A DNA stretch of 64,000 nt from Candidatus Bathyarchaeota archaeon (GCA_018396995.1 JAGTQB010000003.1:32455-96454), one strand, 5' to 3'. Counted from the stretch's first letter, positions 1-9,603 are shown. Program-made: numbers and translations. Notes: generated from the sequence alone by a model not told the origin.

Positions 1-345
1 TGCCCAAATCTTGAACGAAAAGCTTAGTCCCGTTTATTCCATAAACATATTTGTTGGTTTCTTTGTCGTAAGCTATGGCTGGCAAAGTTGCCAAATAAAT
101 CAAAGCAACGCTTCTGTTTGTTTTGTCTGAAATGTAATCTTTAAGCAAGTTAGAATCATGATAAGGAAATATTACACCAACTCCATCTCTTTCTAGCTTT
201 GCTGGCAAAGAATCCATGTAATCGTGAAAAGACAAGATCACTTCCCAAACTTCCTTATCGTAAGGCTTCAGGTTTTGTGGCAAATGTATTTCTTGAGTAC
301 TTGGCTTGATCCACTCAGCGTTTTGGGCCGCGTGGACTATCAAAA
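1..345 (-). pseudogene. Open frame running off the left edge (…EWIKPSTQEIHLPQNLKPYDKEVWEVILSFHDYMDSLPAKLERDGVGVIFPYHDSN…), unknown product, probably a fragment
   Basis: Minus-strand translation is coding-like through position 1; frame breaks upstream near 340. Confidence 0.35.
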
Positions 346-454
346 ATATCTTTTATTGTTATCGACTCAAAATCAACTATTATAGGATTAATTTGGCGAG
401 CATTTCCAAACAAAAACAAAGCTCATAACCCATTTTAAGCAGATTCTTCAGCCT

Positions 455-912
455 TTTCAACGCAGAGGATTATCGCTCTCCACTTCAAGTCGCAAACAGA
501 AGCCATCTTATACACTTCCTCCTTATTTGGCGCATACTCAGGCCTCTTCATGCTTTGTGGGAAGCATCAAGATCAAGCTCCTCAACTCTAAACTTGTTAG
601 CCTTCAAAAAGCTCTGCAGAGCCTTCATAGCGCTCAAAGCCGTACTCTTTTTTACCCTCATCACTCCACTTATCGCAGAAAGCCTGAACCATCTCAACAA
701 TTTCATCCTTAGGCAACTTTATGAAATCATCTGGGGAAAGATTCGCAAACTGAACAAACCAGGCTAAAAGCTTAAAGTAAGCCTTCATTGTTGAGAGAGT
801 CCTTACGTTGCAAGCTCCTTAACCAATGTTGAACGGCTAACATACTCAGAATTCTTCCATTCTTTATCTAGCTTAAGTATCTCCTCAAAGAGGATTCGCC
901 AAATGAAGTCTT
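455..912 (-). pseudogene. Decayed tyrosine recombinase (integrase) N-terminal fragment
   Basis: Minus-strand pieces …FEEILKLDKEWKNSEYVSRSTLVKELA / VRTLSTMKAYFKLLAWFVQFANLSPDDFIKLPKDEIVEMVQAFCDKW… / RPEYAPNKEEVYKMASVCDLKWRAIILC, joined only by frameshifts; resembles archaeal integrase core-binding region. Confidence 0.5.
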
Positions 913-934
913 GTATTTAAATGTTACCCACCTT

Positions 935-1248
935 AGGGGGTTGGTGTGCTGGCCGTAACCCGCCTTCTGTTTTAGGCGGCATTCAGCTAAACGGGCTACC
1001 CGCGCCTCACACAGCACTCATAGGCGCCTACTTGCCCTTTCACCCCGCGGGACGGCCGTTTCACCGTCTCCACCAAACCTACTCAGCGACTTAGCACGCC
1101 GCATCGTCACAGGCTTGGTGGACGTTCCGTTTCTGTTCCGGAGCCGGGGCTCTCGCCCCGCGCCTTGCGGCGCCGCGGCCCTGTATGGTGGGCGGAGTTT
1201 CCTCAGGCCTAATGGGCCCGAGAGCCGCCCGCCAGCTCACCAACCCCC
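935..1248 (-). ncRNA. rnpB: RNase P RNA
   Basis: Reverse complement contains the conserved GAGGAAACTCCGCCCAC, ACAGAAAC, GGTGAAACGGCC…GGGTGAAAGGGCAAGTAGGC and GCTGAATGCCGCCTAAAACAGAAGGCGGGTTAC blocks; ends pair (GGGGTTGGT…ACCAACCCCC). Confidence 0.93.
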
Positions 1249-1287
1249 AATAACGCATAATTTTTCATTTATAGATAAGTGTTTTGG

Positions 1288-3513
1288 CTAGTATGTGGCT
1301 AGAGTGTATCTCGTTTCCCCTCGAATGAATCTGCTTAGTGAGCTTGTTGAGCCGCATGACGGGCATTTTGGCTGTGTTCCGCGGAATGTTCTTCTACAGT
1401 TACTGCAGTAGGTCAGTGTTGTATCAAAAGTGTAGAGGGGTATTTTGTATTTGCCAACTATTTTCTTTGCTATTGATAGTAGTTCATCTGGACTGCTATC
1501 GCCTATGGGTATCTTAACGAGGCTGCTCCTCGATAAATGCTGATATATTTTCTCATGTATGCTGAGGCGTTTTTCAATAGGGATTTCGGTACTGTTTAAT
1601 GCAATGTTCAAGTCGCTGTAGTATGGTTTGTCTCTGCTCCCGCTGATGCGTACCCCGGACAATCCATAGCGCTCTATATCTAATGTGGCCATTCTCCTGG
1701 ACGTCTCAATGCTCGGTGTATGGGATAATGCGCAACGCATCTCTTTAACAATAGAGTGCTCTCCAATAATCTTCAACGAGTATGAGAGGACATCTTCAAT
1801 GAACGTTAAAGGCTCGCTCCCTTCATAAATTGCGCTATTCATGACGGATTGAGCAACCTCGTTAAGCCCGACAAAACTCACAAGGAATAATAAGTTATCA
1901 AACCTGCAGTATGGATCCCTTCTACCGCCATATGAGAGGAGTGGGAGGAGCCCCTCATTAACCCGGTGCTTTATAGTCAAATATTTTATTTCTAGAGCAC
2001 GGAGAGCCTTCTCCATGAAGTCATACAGGTTTTCTAAGAAAGCCTTTCTATTGCCTTTGGCTTCATAGAGGGCCCTTGGCAAATTAATCGTGACGCTGCC
2101 AGCGCATCCAACCCTAATTATATCCAGTTCCCAATCTCTCCTCCAATCGTCTACGAACATATGTCCGGATGCAAGGTGGGATGATCTCTCAACCTCCTCG
2201 GAGAATATGTTTGCAAAGTATGGAAGGCCATTTACAGCGAGTTTATGCGCCTCGTAAAGTATGTCCTCCAGCTCTCCGGAGTTCAATGCTGTTCTCTCAA
2301 CCCTAATTATTAGGCTTGGGTTGAAGATGGGTCTTGTTACACATATTTCGTTAAAAGTCTCAAGCATTAAGAGAGCCAGAGTGCGGCTCTCTTCTATGAA
2401 ATCCTCATATGTTCCCACAGTTTTACCTCCTGGAACAATAGACCCACTGTGAACCAGGAACTCTGGAATTTCTAGGCTGATACCAAAGGAAACTCCTGTG
2501 GAAACAGTCAAATTAGTTGAGATAATGAAGTTTTTGAGGGTATTTTTAACCTCCTCTCTGGGTAAACCCTTGATGAAGGGTGCCAGAAATATGTTAAAGA
2601 AGTCTATGCCTTGCTCCTGTGATATCTCCGTGGAGGAAATTTTTAAGACGTTTAATATGAGGTTTAGTGCTCCGTTGAAGCTCTCTGGCGGATGGATTAT
2701 GGCATAGTCGGACGTTTGCTCCTTAAAGATTAAACCATTCTTGAAGAAGAACCTTGCGTCGTGCATGAAGCTACTCAGCTTTAGAATCCAGTAGCCAAGA
2801 TCATCAAGGTTAAGTGAACCGGAGAGGTGTGAGTCAGCCACATCCCTTGGAAGAATATTTAGAAGGACATATTCCTCGATGACACGTTTCCCGGCAGCAG
2901 CTATTATTGCCTCAACGTTCAGGGATGCTGCACCCATGGACTTTATCAATTGCGTGACATCATATACTGGCAAGCCTAAGCGCGTCAACTTATGCCTATA
3001 TTCCTCCAACCCTCGTTCAATCAATATTGCATTTACAAACTCCCTTATCAGCGGCGCAGTCAAATATTTTGTGTCCAGCTTCGATATCCTCTCCTCTGTT
3101 TCACGAGCTATTTTTTGCGCCAAGTCTAGTGGAACATTAGCTTCTCTAACAAGAGAATCCACAATCTTGTTCCTATCAAAATATTCTATTGCTAGGCGGG
3201 ATGTTCTCACAAGCATCCTCTTTTTGGATGTGCTCTCCTCAAGGCGCATGACAAAATCTATAACTGATTTTCCTAGATCCGTCAACTTATACTTCTTTGT
3301 TTCAGGATCGGGCTCTATTAAATCCATGTTTAAGAGGACTTTAAGGTGATATGCGAACCTGCCAGCATCTTTACTTGGGCTCATTTTCAAATTATTCATT
3401 ATCTCCGTGTAGGAGAGGGAGCCCCTATCAAGCAGTAACCTAAGTATACCTAGCCTTATGCTGGAGGAGACTGCCTTAAGCACTCTTTCACTAAGCTTCT
3501 TTCTCGAGGGCAA
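1288..3513 (-). CDS. HTH + ATP-cone + anaerobic ribonucleotide reductase (NrdD)-like protein, apparently lacking catalytic motifs
   Basis: N-term winged HTH (GILRLLLDRGSLSYTEIMNNL), ATP-cone-like segment (RTSRLAIEYFDRNKIVDSLVREANV…REFVNAILIERG), NrdD-like core (SQEQGIDFFNIFLAPF; GCAGSVTINLPRAL), C-term CxxC…CPSCG zinc motif. Confidence 0.8.
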   Translation of the reverse strand: MPSRKKLSERVLKAVSSSIRLGILRLLLDRGSLSYTEIMNNLKMSPSKDAGRFAYHLKVLLNMDLIEPDPETKKYKLTDLGKSVIDFVMRLEESTSKKRMLVRTSRLAIEYFDRNKIVDSLVREANVPLDLAQKIARETEERISKLDTKYLTAPLIREFVNAILIERGLEEYRHKLTRLGLPVYDVTQLIKSMGAASLNVEAIIAAAGKRVIEEYVLLNILPRDVADSHLSGSLNLDDLGYWILKLSSFMHDARFFFKNGLIFKEQTSDYAIIHPPESFNGALNLILNVLKISSTEISQEQGIDFFNIFLAPFIKGLPREEVKNTLKNFIISTNLTVSTGVSFGISLEIPEFLVHSGSIVPGGKTVGTYEDFIEESRTLALLMLETFNEICVTRPIFNPSLIIRVERTALNSGELEDILYEAHKLAVNGLPYFANIFSEEVERSSHLASGHMFVDDWRRDWELDIIRVGCAGSVTINLPRALYEAKGNRKAFLENLYDFMEKALRALEIKYLTIKHRVNEGLLPLLSYGGRRDPYCRFDNLLFLVSFVGLNEVAQSVMNSAIYEGSEPLTFIEDVLSYSLKIIGEHSIVKEMRCALSHTPSIETSRRMATLDIERYGLSGVRISGSRDKPYYSDLNIALNSTEIPIEKRLSIHEKIYQHLSRSSLVKIPIGDSSPDELLSIAKKIVGKYKIPLYTFDTTLTYCSNCRRTFRGTQPKCPSCGSTSSLSRFIRGETRYTLATY

Positions 3514-3611
3514 AATCTACACAACCCAACAGTCAAAATATATTCCAAAACACAAAATTTAAAATTTAAATGTGATGAAAAAGGCGGTAAATGGGAATTA
3601 AGTCTCTCTTC

Positions 3612-4235
3612 TCAGACTTTTAAAGCCTTTATTAGAGTAATGGTTTCAAAAAATAGCCTCCGTCTACACGTAATCTCAACCTTAAAGTCCCTTTCCTCAA
3701 GCAATTTAATTGTCTTCTCTATGTCTGAAAGGGATGATTGAACCATTAGAAGTCTCCCCCCACAATCTAAATACCTCGGGAGATCCATCAGAAACCTGTC
3801 TATAACACGTCTCCCATCAGCCCCGCCAGCCCACGCATACTCAATCCAAGTTTTAGGCTCCTCCTCGCTGGGGAGATACGGTGGGTTAAAGAGAATCAGA
3901 GTGAATCGAAGACCAGTCCTAAGCGGGTCAAAAAGATTCCCACAAATGAAGTCAATTTTATTACGAACGCTGTTCCTCTTAGCGTTCTCCTTAGCGCACT
4001 TAACTGCCTGCGGATTTATGTCAACCGCCACTACAAATGAGGCCTTAAGTGCGGATAAGACTGATAGTATGCCGCAGCCAGTCCCCATATCTAAAACAAT
4101 ATCACCCTCACAAACATCTAAGTTATCAGCCAGAAGAAAGGTATCCTCAGCAGGCTCATAAACACCATCGAAAACATAAAACCTCAAACCACCATAAACA
4201 ACCTCCTTCAAACCATTAACCAAAGTAACCCCCAA
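3612..4235 (-). CDS. HemK2/PrmC-family class I SAM-dependent methyltransferase
   Basis: VLDMGTGCGILSV SAM motif and FNPPYLPSEEE (NPPY) catalytic motif, N-term YEPAEDTFLL. Confidence 0.85.
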   Translation of the reverse strand: MGVTLVNGLKEVVYGGLRFYVFDGVYEPAEDTFLLADNLDVCEGDIVLDMGTGCGILSVLSALKASFVVAVDINPQAVKCAKENAKRNSVRNKIDFICGNLFDPLRTGLRFTLILFNPPYLPSEEEPKTWIEYAWAGGADGRRVIDRFLMDLPRYLDCGGRLLMVQSSLSDIEKTIKLLEERDFKVEITCRRRLFFETITLIKALKV

Positions 4236-4286
4236 TAAAATTTTATTTTACCCCCTAATGTTAATAAAGTATGCTGAAGAGAGTCT

Positions 4287-4334
4287 CTGATGAGGAGAGC
4301 GGGTATTACTGAGTTAATGATGAAGGTTTCGCGC
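4287..4334 (+). ncRNA. Possible C/D-box-like element upstream of tRNA-Pro
   Basis: CTGATGA (4287-4293), CTGA (4309-4312), ATGATGA (4317-4323) in C-D'-C' spacing; no clear terminal box D. Confidence 0.25.
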
Positions 4335-4412
4335 GGGGCTGTGGGCTAGCTTGGTCTAGGCTGCGGGCCTCGGGCGCCCGCGACCCAGGTTCAAATCCTG
4401 GCAGCCCCACCA
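4335..4412 (+). tRNA. tRNA-Pro (CGG), CCA encoded
   Basis: GGGGCTG/CAGCCCC acceptor, CGGGC-CTCGGGC-GCCCG anticodon arm, GGTTCAAATCC T-arm, ACCA end. Confidence 0.93.
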
Positions 4413-4722
4413 GTCTCACAGGTTCGAATTCCCCCATATCCTCTCCTTTTAAATTCTCGGCCCCAGTTTCTTAGGGGTAATGTGAGGCAGCGCTCCGCCT
4501 TCTAAAACCACTTGGCGAGTCTCTCAAGCGCAGGATGAAGTAATGAAGACGGAAGATGCACATCAGGATCTCGTAGCGGACATGATAAAGTAATATTGCT
4601 TGATGGCGTCTGTCTCCCTGCTCAAGTATTTTCCAAATAATTATTATGGGCATGTAGAGGAGAGTGGTTATTTATTTGGATGGAAATAAGGAATTGTTTG
4701 CGGGTGTTGGGATGGCGGAGGC

Positions 4723-4917
4723 GGTGAAGAGAACTATTTAGAGGAGCTTTCTGCGCTCAAGGAGTTGCTCAAGCGTATAGAGACTTTATTGGAGGAGCAC
4801 TTAATAGGTATTGAGGAACCCCTCGCTGATGAGGTTGGGGCTATCGAGGAGTATGAGGGAGAGAAGAAAAGTGGAGAAGTAGAGCTGATGAGGCTGGGAG
4901 AATGCTTTATAATATAG
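4723..4917 (+). pseudogene. Antitoxin-like fragment (EENYLEELSALKELLKRIETLLEEHLIGIEEPLADEVGAIEEYEGEKKSGEVELMRLGE)
   Basis: Coding-like frame without an in-frame start; C-terminal pattern resembles archaeal RelB/VapB-type antitoxins. Confidence 0.4.
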
Positions 4918-4946
4918 AGTGGCTGCTGAAGGAGGATGCCATGTAA
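4902..4946 (+). pseudogene. RelE-like toxin N-terminal stub (MLYNIEWLLKEDAM*)
   Basis: ATG overlaps the antitoxin stop as in TA operons; only 14 codons remain. Confidence 0.3.
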
Positions 4947-5003
4947 CGTAAAAACATATATTTACTCTAACAATGTTAAAAACCATTTATACGTGAGGTC
5001 TAG

Positions 5004-6305
5004 ATGTACAATAGAGTTGTTATTGTAAGTGGTGTTAGGACAGCAATAGGGAATTTTGGTGGGTCCCTAAAGGATATACCGGCAGTTAAGCTTGGAAGCA
5101 TAGTTATCAAGGAGGCTCTTAAAAGAGCTGGCTTAAGACCTATGGCTGATGAGAAGGTAAGAAAGTATACTCCTAACCCCTTTAAGGGTCTTGGGATGAC
5201 AGCCCTCGAGAAACAATACTATAATTATGATGATTCCCTCATTGGCGTGCATGTAGATGAGGTTATCATGGGGAACGTCCTCCAAGCCGGTCTTGGTCAA
5301 AACCCAGCGCGTCAGGCGTCGATATATGCTGGTGTGCCGAAGGAGACACCCGCCTATACAGTCAATAAGGTTTGTGCCTCTGGGCTGAAGGCGATAGTTC
5401 TTGGGGCCCAAGAGATAGCTCTTGGCGAGGCTGATGTCGTCGTAGCTGGGGGGATGGAGAACATGAGCCAAGTGCCTTATGGGTTGCCGAAGGCCCGCTG
5501 GGGGTATAGGATGAATATCGATGTTAAAGCTGATATGTTTGACTTGATGGTCCTAGATGGCCTCTGGGAGATATTTTATGGATACCATATGGGATTCACG
5601 GCTGAAAATATAGCTGAGAAGTATGGTATCTCTAGAAGGGAGCAGGATGAAATAAGTGTGTTAAGCCACCAGAGGGCCGTTAAGGCTATTAGAGAAGGGA
5701 TATTTAAAGAGGAGGTAGTTCCAGTCGTTATCCCGCCGGCTAAGAAGGATGAGCCGCCCCGCATATTTGACACTGATGAACGCCCGAGGGAGACAAACAT
5801 AGAGCTAATGGCGCAGCTGCCACCAGTCTTCAAGAAGGATGGAACCGTAACTGCTGGGAATGCGAGCGGCATTAACGATGCTGCAGCTGCCCTAGTCCTA
5901 ATGAGTGAGAGGAAAGCCGAGGAGCTCGGCATAAAACCCTTAGCATATATTAAATGCTACGCCTCAGCTGGCGTTGACCCGGCATACATGGGGCTTGGAC
6001 CAGTCCCGGCTGTTAGGATGGTTTTAGATAAGGCCGGGTTAACGATAGATGACATAGATGTCGTGGAGCTCAATGAGGCATTTGCAGCCCAGTTCATAGC
6101 GTGCATGAGGGAGCTTAACCTAGACCTGAATAAAACTAACCTCCACGGTAGTGGTATATCGCTTGGGCACCCAATAGGCTGCACAGGTGCTAGGCTAGTG
6201 GTCACAATAATATATGAGATGAAGAGGAGAAATCTTAGGAGAGGTCTTGTGTCCCTTTGCGTTGGTGGCGGCCAGGGGATGGCAATGCTCCTAGAGAGAC
6301 CTTAG
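5004..6305 (+). CDS. Acetyl-CoA C-acetyltransferase (thiolase)
   Basis: [34 protein letters not shown] thiolase motifs. Confidence 0.95.
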   Translation: MYNRVVIVSGVRTAIGNFGGSLKDIPAVKLGSIVIKEALKRAGLRPMADEKVRKYTPNPFKGLGMTALEKQYYNYDDSLIGVHVDEVIMGNVLQAGLGQNPARQASIYAGVPKETPAYTVNKVCASGLKAIVLGAQEIALGEADVVVAGGMENMSQVPYGLPKARWGYRMNIDVKADMFDLMVLDGLWEIFYGYHMGFTAENIAEKYGISRREQDEISVLSHQRAVKAIREGIFKEEVVPVVIPPAKKDEPPRIFDTDERPRETNIELMAQLPPVFKKDGTVTAGNASGINDAAAALVLMSERKAEELGIKPLAYIKCYASAGVDPAYMGLGPVPAVRMVLDKAGLTIDDIDVVELNEAFAAQFIACMRELNLDLNKTNLHGSGISLGHPIGCTGARLVVTIIYEMKRRNLRRGLVSLCVGGGQGMAMLLERP

Positions 6306-6608
6306 TTGGTGTGTCAGAAAAAAGGTTATAGAGAAGAGTTAAAGAGCGGAGGTCTATTAAGGGTATCATTTAATACGCTCGGCTTCTTAAGCTACAGGAC
6401 TATGTAAAAGGAATCAATCTATATGATCATCTATGCTAATCCGAATACGGTTAGATAACATGTTAGCGAGAATCAGACCTACGAGTATGGAGCGAGCATA
6501 TTGATCTAAAACCTTGCGTCAGCAACCACTAAGAATCCCAAAAGGTCAAGCATCATAGCTATTAATACAGATGAAATCCTGGAGATAAAAAGAAAAATGA
6601 TAGTTGTT

Positions 6609-7469
6609 TTATGGCATCCATGGAGCCTTTTGTAATTTCCTTTCGGCCAGCTCTGTTGGCCAGAGTACATAAGGTTTTCTTCCAAGCCACTGCGCTATTA
6701 CGCCATTAATGTACCCTGGGGCCCAGTATATAGCTCCATGATCAGATGGATCTATTTTTGTCTTTCCACGAACGCCGATTATTTCTGTCTCTTCATAGGC
6801 TTTTTGAACTGCTTTCCAGTCTAAGGATCCGGCTCTTTCAATAGCTGCTGTTATGAAGTATATAAGGTCATATCCAGCTGGTCCCTCTAATCCACATGCC
6901 CTGTAGCCGTATTTCTTGTAGAATTTATTAAAGAACGGTACTGTTTTCTCGGTTATTGATGTGTTCCAGCTCCATGTCCCGAAGCATAAGTAGTCCGAAA
7001 GTTCTCCAAGTAATTCAGTTATCTCCCACATTGCGAAGGTGGCCATTATTCCGAGGTAAGGCATGGGGAGGCGGTTTTCATAGATTTGTCTAGCAAGCGT
7101 TACCTCTGCTCCACTAAAAACAAAGATGATAACAGCATCTGGCTTAAGCTCCTTCACCCTTAATATAACTTCACTGAAGTCTTTAGCGCCGACTGGCACG
7201 GTGATTCTCTCAAGACACGTTACTCCCCTCTCGCGGGCAAATACTTCCAAGTAATCACCAGTTCTTATGGCGGCCGTAAGAGCTTCCTGAATATAAACAA
7301 AGTTCTTAGCCTTAACAACATCTATTAAAAACGGCAGCGCTAATTTTGCAATATCATCATAATATGGGTGTATTGTGAAGAAGTTCCCGAATTTCTTAGG
7401 GTTCTGTTTATATACTAAAACTGGACCTGATGAAATTGGCGAGATGTATGGTATTCCTACACTTGCCAC
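6609..7469 (-). pseudogene. N-terminally truncated branched-chain amino-acid-type (LivK-like) substrate-binding protein
   Basis: Aligns by eye to the C-terminal two thirds of the 10779-12116 protein; no signal/anchor; in-frame TAG just upstream of the first start. Confidence 0.7.
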
Positions 7470-7606
7470 GCTAATAATAAGTAGACTCTATGCAAGGGGG
7501 GAATTGAGTTAAGAGTGTTGTTTATGATCAGCAACACATTTATGGGGTTATGCTATAGGATTTTAATCATTTAATACTACAACGTTGCTGGCGTCATGGA
7601 GGACGG

Positions 7607-8866
7607 TTGGCGGTGTTCAGCTTCTTTAAACGTTTGGATAGAAGGTTTAAGGTTCTTTTAGCATCCATAGGTGTATTATCATGGTCATCCGGCCTTTCAT
7701 CGCAGTATAATCAGCTCTACGCAACATTTCTGGGCGCTGATCCAATAAATCTAGGCTCGCTTGAGAGTTTGGGCGGCGCAGCCAGCGCCTTCTTCTCGGT
7801 TCCAGCTGGCTGGTTTATAGATAGGTTTGGCGCTAAAAAGATGCTTATTTTTGGGATATCTCTGATAACCGTTACTGCAGTCATATATAGTTGCGCTCTA
7901 AACTGGTTGATGCTTATCCCAGCAATAGTTCTCGCTAGAGTGGGCATGTGGCTCATAATGCCCCTAGCCGACATGATTATAGTTGAAGTGACAGATTATG
8001 GAAAAAGAAGTTTTGCGATAAGCATTTCACGCGTCATATGGACCATATCCAGCCTATTTTCCCCATTCATAGCGGCAATAATGATCTCTTATTCTGGTGG
8101 GATGAGCGCCGAAGGCATAAGACCACTCTATTTCGTGCAGATACCAGCATCCCTACTAGCGATACTACTGGTTCTAGCTAAGCTTGAACACCAGCCCACC
8201 CAGAAACTCCCATCACAACAGCTGCGAAAGCTCGATTTAATCCAGAGCTATAAGCAACTCATAGAGAGCGAAAAACTGCTTAAGCATTGGATGGTTGCTA
8301 TAGCGGCAATGAATTTTTGGGCTATATCACTTCCATATATTCCGTTATGGATGGTTAAAGTTAAGGGGGCCGACCAAAACATCCTTGGTCTCATCGGAAC
8401 CCTCAGCATACTATCGTCACTCCTAATAATGATGCCGATAGGTAAATTATCTGATACCATTGGGTGTAAGAAGGTATTCCTGCTCTTTCGATCCCTAATT
8501 TATGCTGGCACGCTATTACTAACCTGGGCGCCAAACCATATAATCCTAATTATAGCGGGAATCTTAGGATTAACTGCGTTAATGGGGGCGCCCGGGATGG
8601 GTGGGATAGGTGGCGCAAGCTCCATACCCTTAATAACAATGTTCTTTGAGAGCTTCTCTCCGGAGAAGAGGGGGAGGGCTCAGGGGCTCGTTGGCCTACT
8701 TAACCTTATCAGCTCCATGGCAGCTCTGCTCGGAGGTATCCTCTGGAATATGGGTTACATGGAAGTAGTGCTTCTTCTACCCCTCTTGACAGATATCTTA
8801 ATTCTGGTCCCAACCATCGTGCGTTTACCAGAAAAACCAAGTGATGGACAGAGTTCCCAACATTAA
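7607..8866 (+). CDS. MFS transporter
   Basis: About 12 hydrophobic segments, GWFIDRFGAKKMLIFG and GKLSDTIGCKKVFLL MFS loops; paralog of 12453-13685. Confidence 0.88.
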   Translation: MAVFSFFKRLDRRFKVLLASIGVLSWSSGLSSQYNQLYATFLGADPINLGSLESLGGAASAFFSVPAGWFIDRFGAKKMLIFGISLITVTAVIYSCALNWLMLIPAIVLARVGMWLIMPLADMIIVEVTDYGKRSFAISISRVIWTISSLFSPFIAAIMISYSGGMSAEGIRPLYFVQIPASLLAILLVLAKLEHQPTQKLPSQQLRKLDLIQSYKQLIESEKLLKHWMVAIAAMNFWAISLPYIPLWMVKVKGADQNILGLIGTLSILSSLLIMMPIGKLSDTIGCKKVFLLFRSLIYAGTLLLTWAPNHIILIIAGILGLTALMGAPGMGGIGGASSIPLITMFFESFSPEKRGRAQGLVGLLNLISSMAALLGGILWNMGYMEVVLLLPLLTDILILVPTIVRLPEKPSDGQSSQH

Positions 8867-8918
8867 ACATGGCCTCTTATTCTCAATAAAATGGGCTTAG
8901 GGGCCCAGAAAACGGTTT

Positions 8919-9098
8919 TCATAAATATATAGCTCCTACAACTAAAACACTCATTAATACCATAAGAAACAATTGTGACGCAAATAGTTTTAAAGAAGAT
9001 CCTACTAAATCGTTTTTCAACCAATGAATTGTCCATCCAACAGCCTTAAACTTAAATCCAGGTGTAAGGTTAAATAATGCTGATGCAGAGAATATGTG
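8919..9098 (-). pseudogene. C-terminal fragment of a membrane protein (…LFNLTPGFKFKAVGWTIHWLKNDLVGSSLKLFASQLFLMVLMSVLVVGAIYL*) truncated at tRNA-Ala
   Basis: Open, coding-like frame with a C-terminal TM helix, no start, ends at the tRNA 5' boundary. Confidence 0.3.
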
Positions 9099-9102
9099 AA
9101 GC

Positions 9103-9180
9103 GGGCCGGTAGTTCAGCCTGGTATGAACGCCTGATTTGCAATCAGGAGGTCGCGGGTTCAAATCCCGCCCGGTCCACCA
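9103..9180 (+). tRNA. tRNA-Ala (TGC), CCA encoded
   Basis: GGGCCGG/CCGGTCC acceptor with G3:U70, CCTGA-TTTGCAA-TCAGG anticodon arm, GCGGGTTCAAATCCCGC T-arm. Confidence 0.94.
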
Positions 9181-9347
9181 ATCTTTGGGTCCACATTTCC
9201 TCGCTTTTAAGTTCTGCAGACTCTTCTTTTTCGGGGTCTGGGTTAAGGGAGGAGATCTATGACTTCACTAGAAGGATTGAGTGTTATAGGCGGATTATCG
9301 CTGGGCTCAAGAGAATCCCACAATTAAAAGTCTCGAAAAATAAATAA

Positions 9348-9578
9348 ACATATGAAGCAAGTAGGCGTCAATGTGCGCTAGGAGTCACCAGAACTGTTAT
9401 TGAACAGCAGTATGCTATGGGCGGCGAGATCGTAGCTAAAGCACCATTATCAGGGGCGTTCCTAACAAGCCAAACAGTAATGGTGATCATGGCAATAGAA
9501 GCCGAGCTTCGAGCGGCCAGCAAAATAATGAGTGAATGGGATCAGACCCAACCTATAGAAGCGAGCTTAAATATTTAA
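9348..9578 (+). pseudogene. Coding-like fragment (…GVTRTVIEQQYAMGGEIVAKAPLSGAFLTSQTVMVIMAIEAELRAASKIMSEWDQTQPIEASLNI*), unknown
   Basis: About 76-codon open frame without a canonical start before an internal ATG; not in ORF track. Confidence 0.3.
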
Positions 9579-9603
9579 TTAGACCAGCTAATTACAGTTT
9601 TAA

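Noticed and set aside
2879-3349. 156-aa plus-strand ORF
   Set aside because: Antisense to the HTH/ATP-cone region of the NrdD-like gene.
9096-9347. ORF 83aa (SSAWYERLICNQEVAGSNPARSTN…)
   Set aside because: It is the translation of tRNA-Ala read as protein, a classic artifact.
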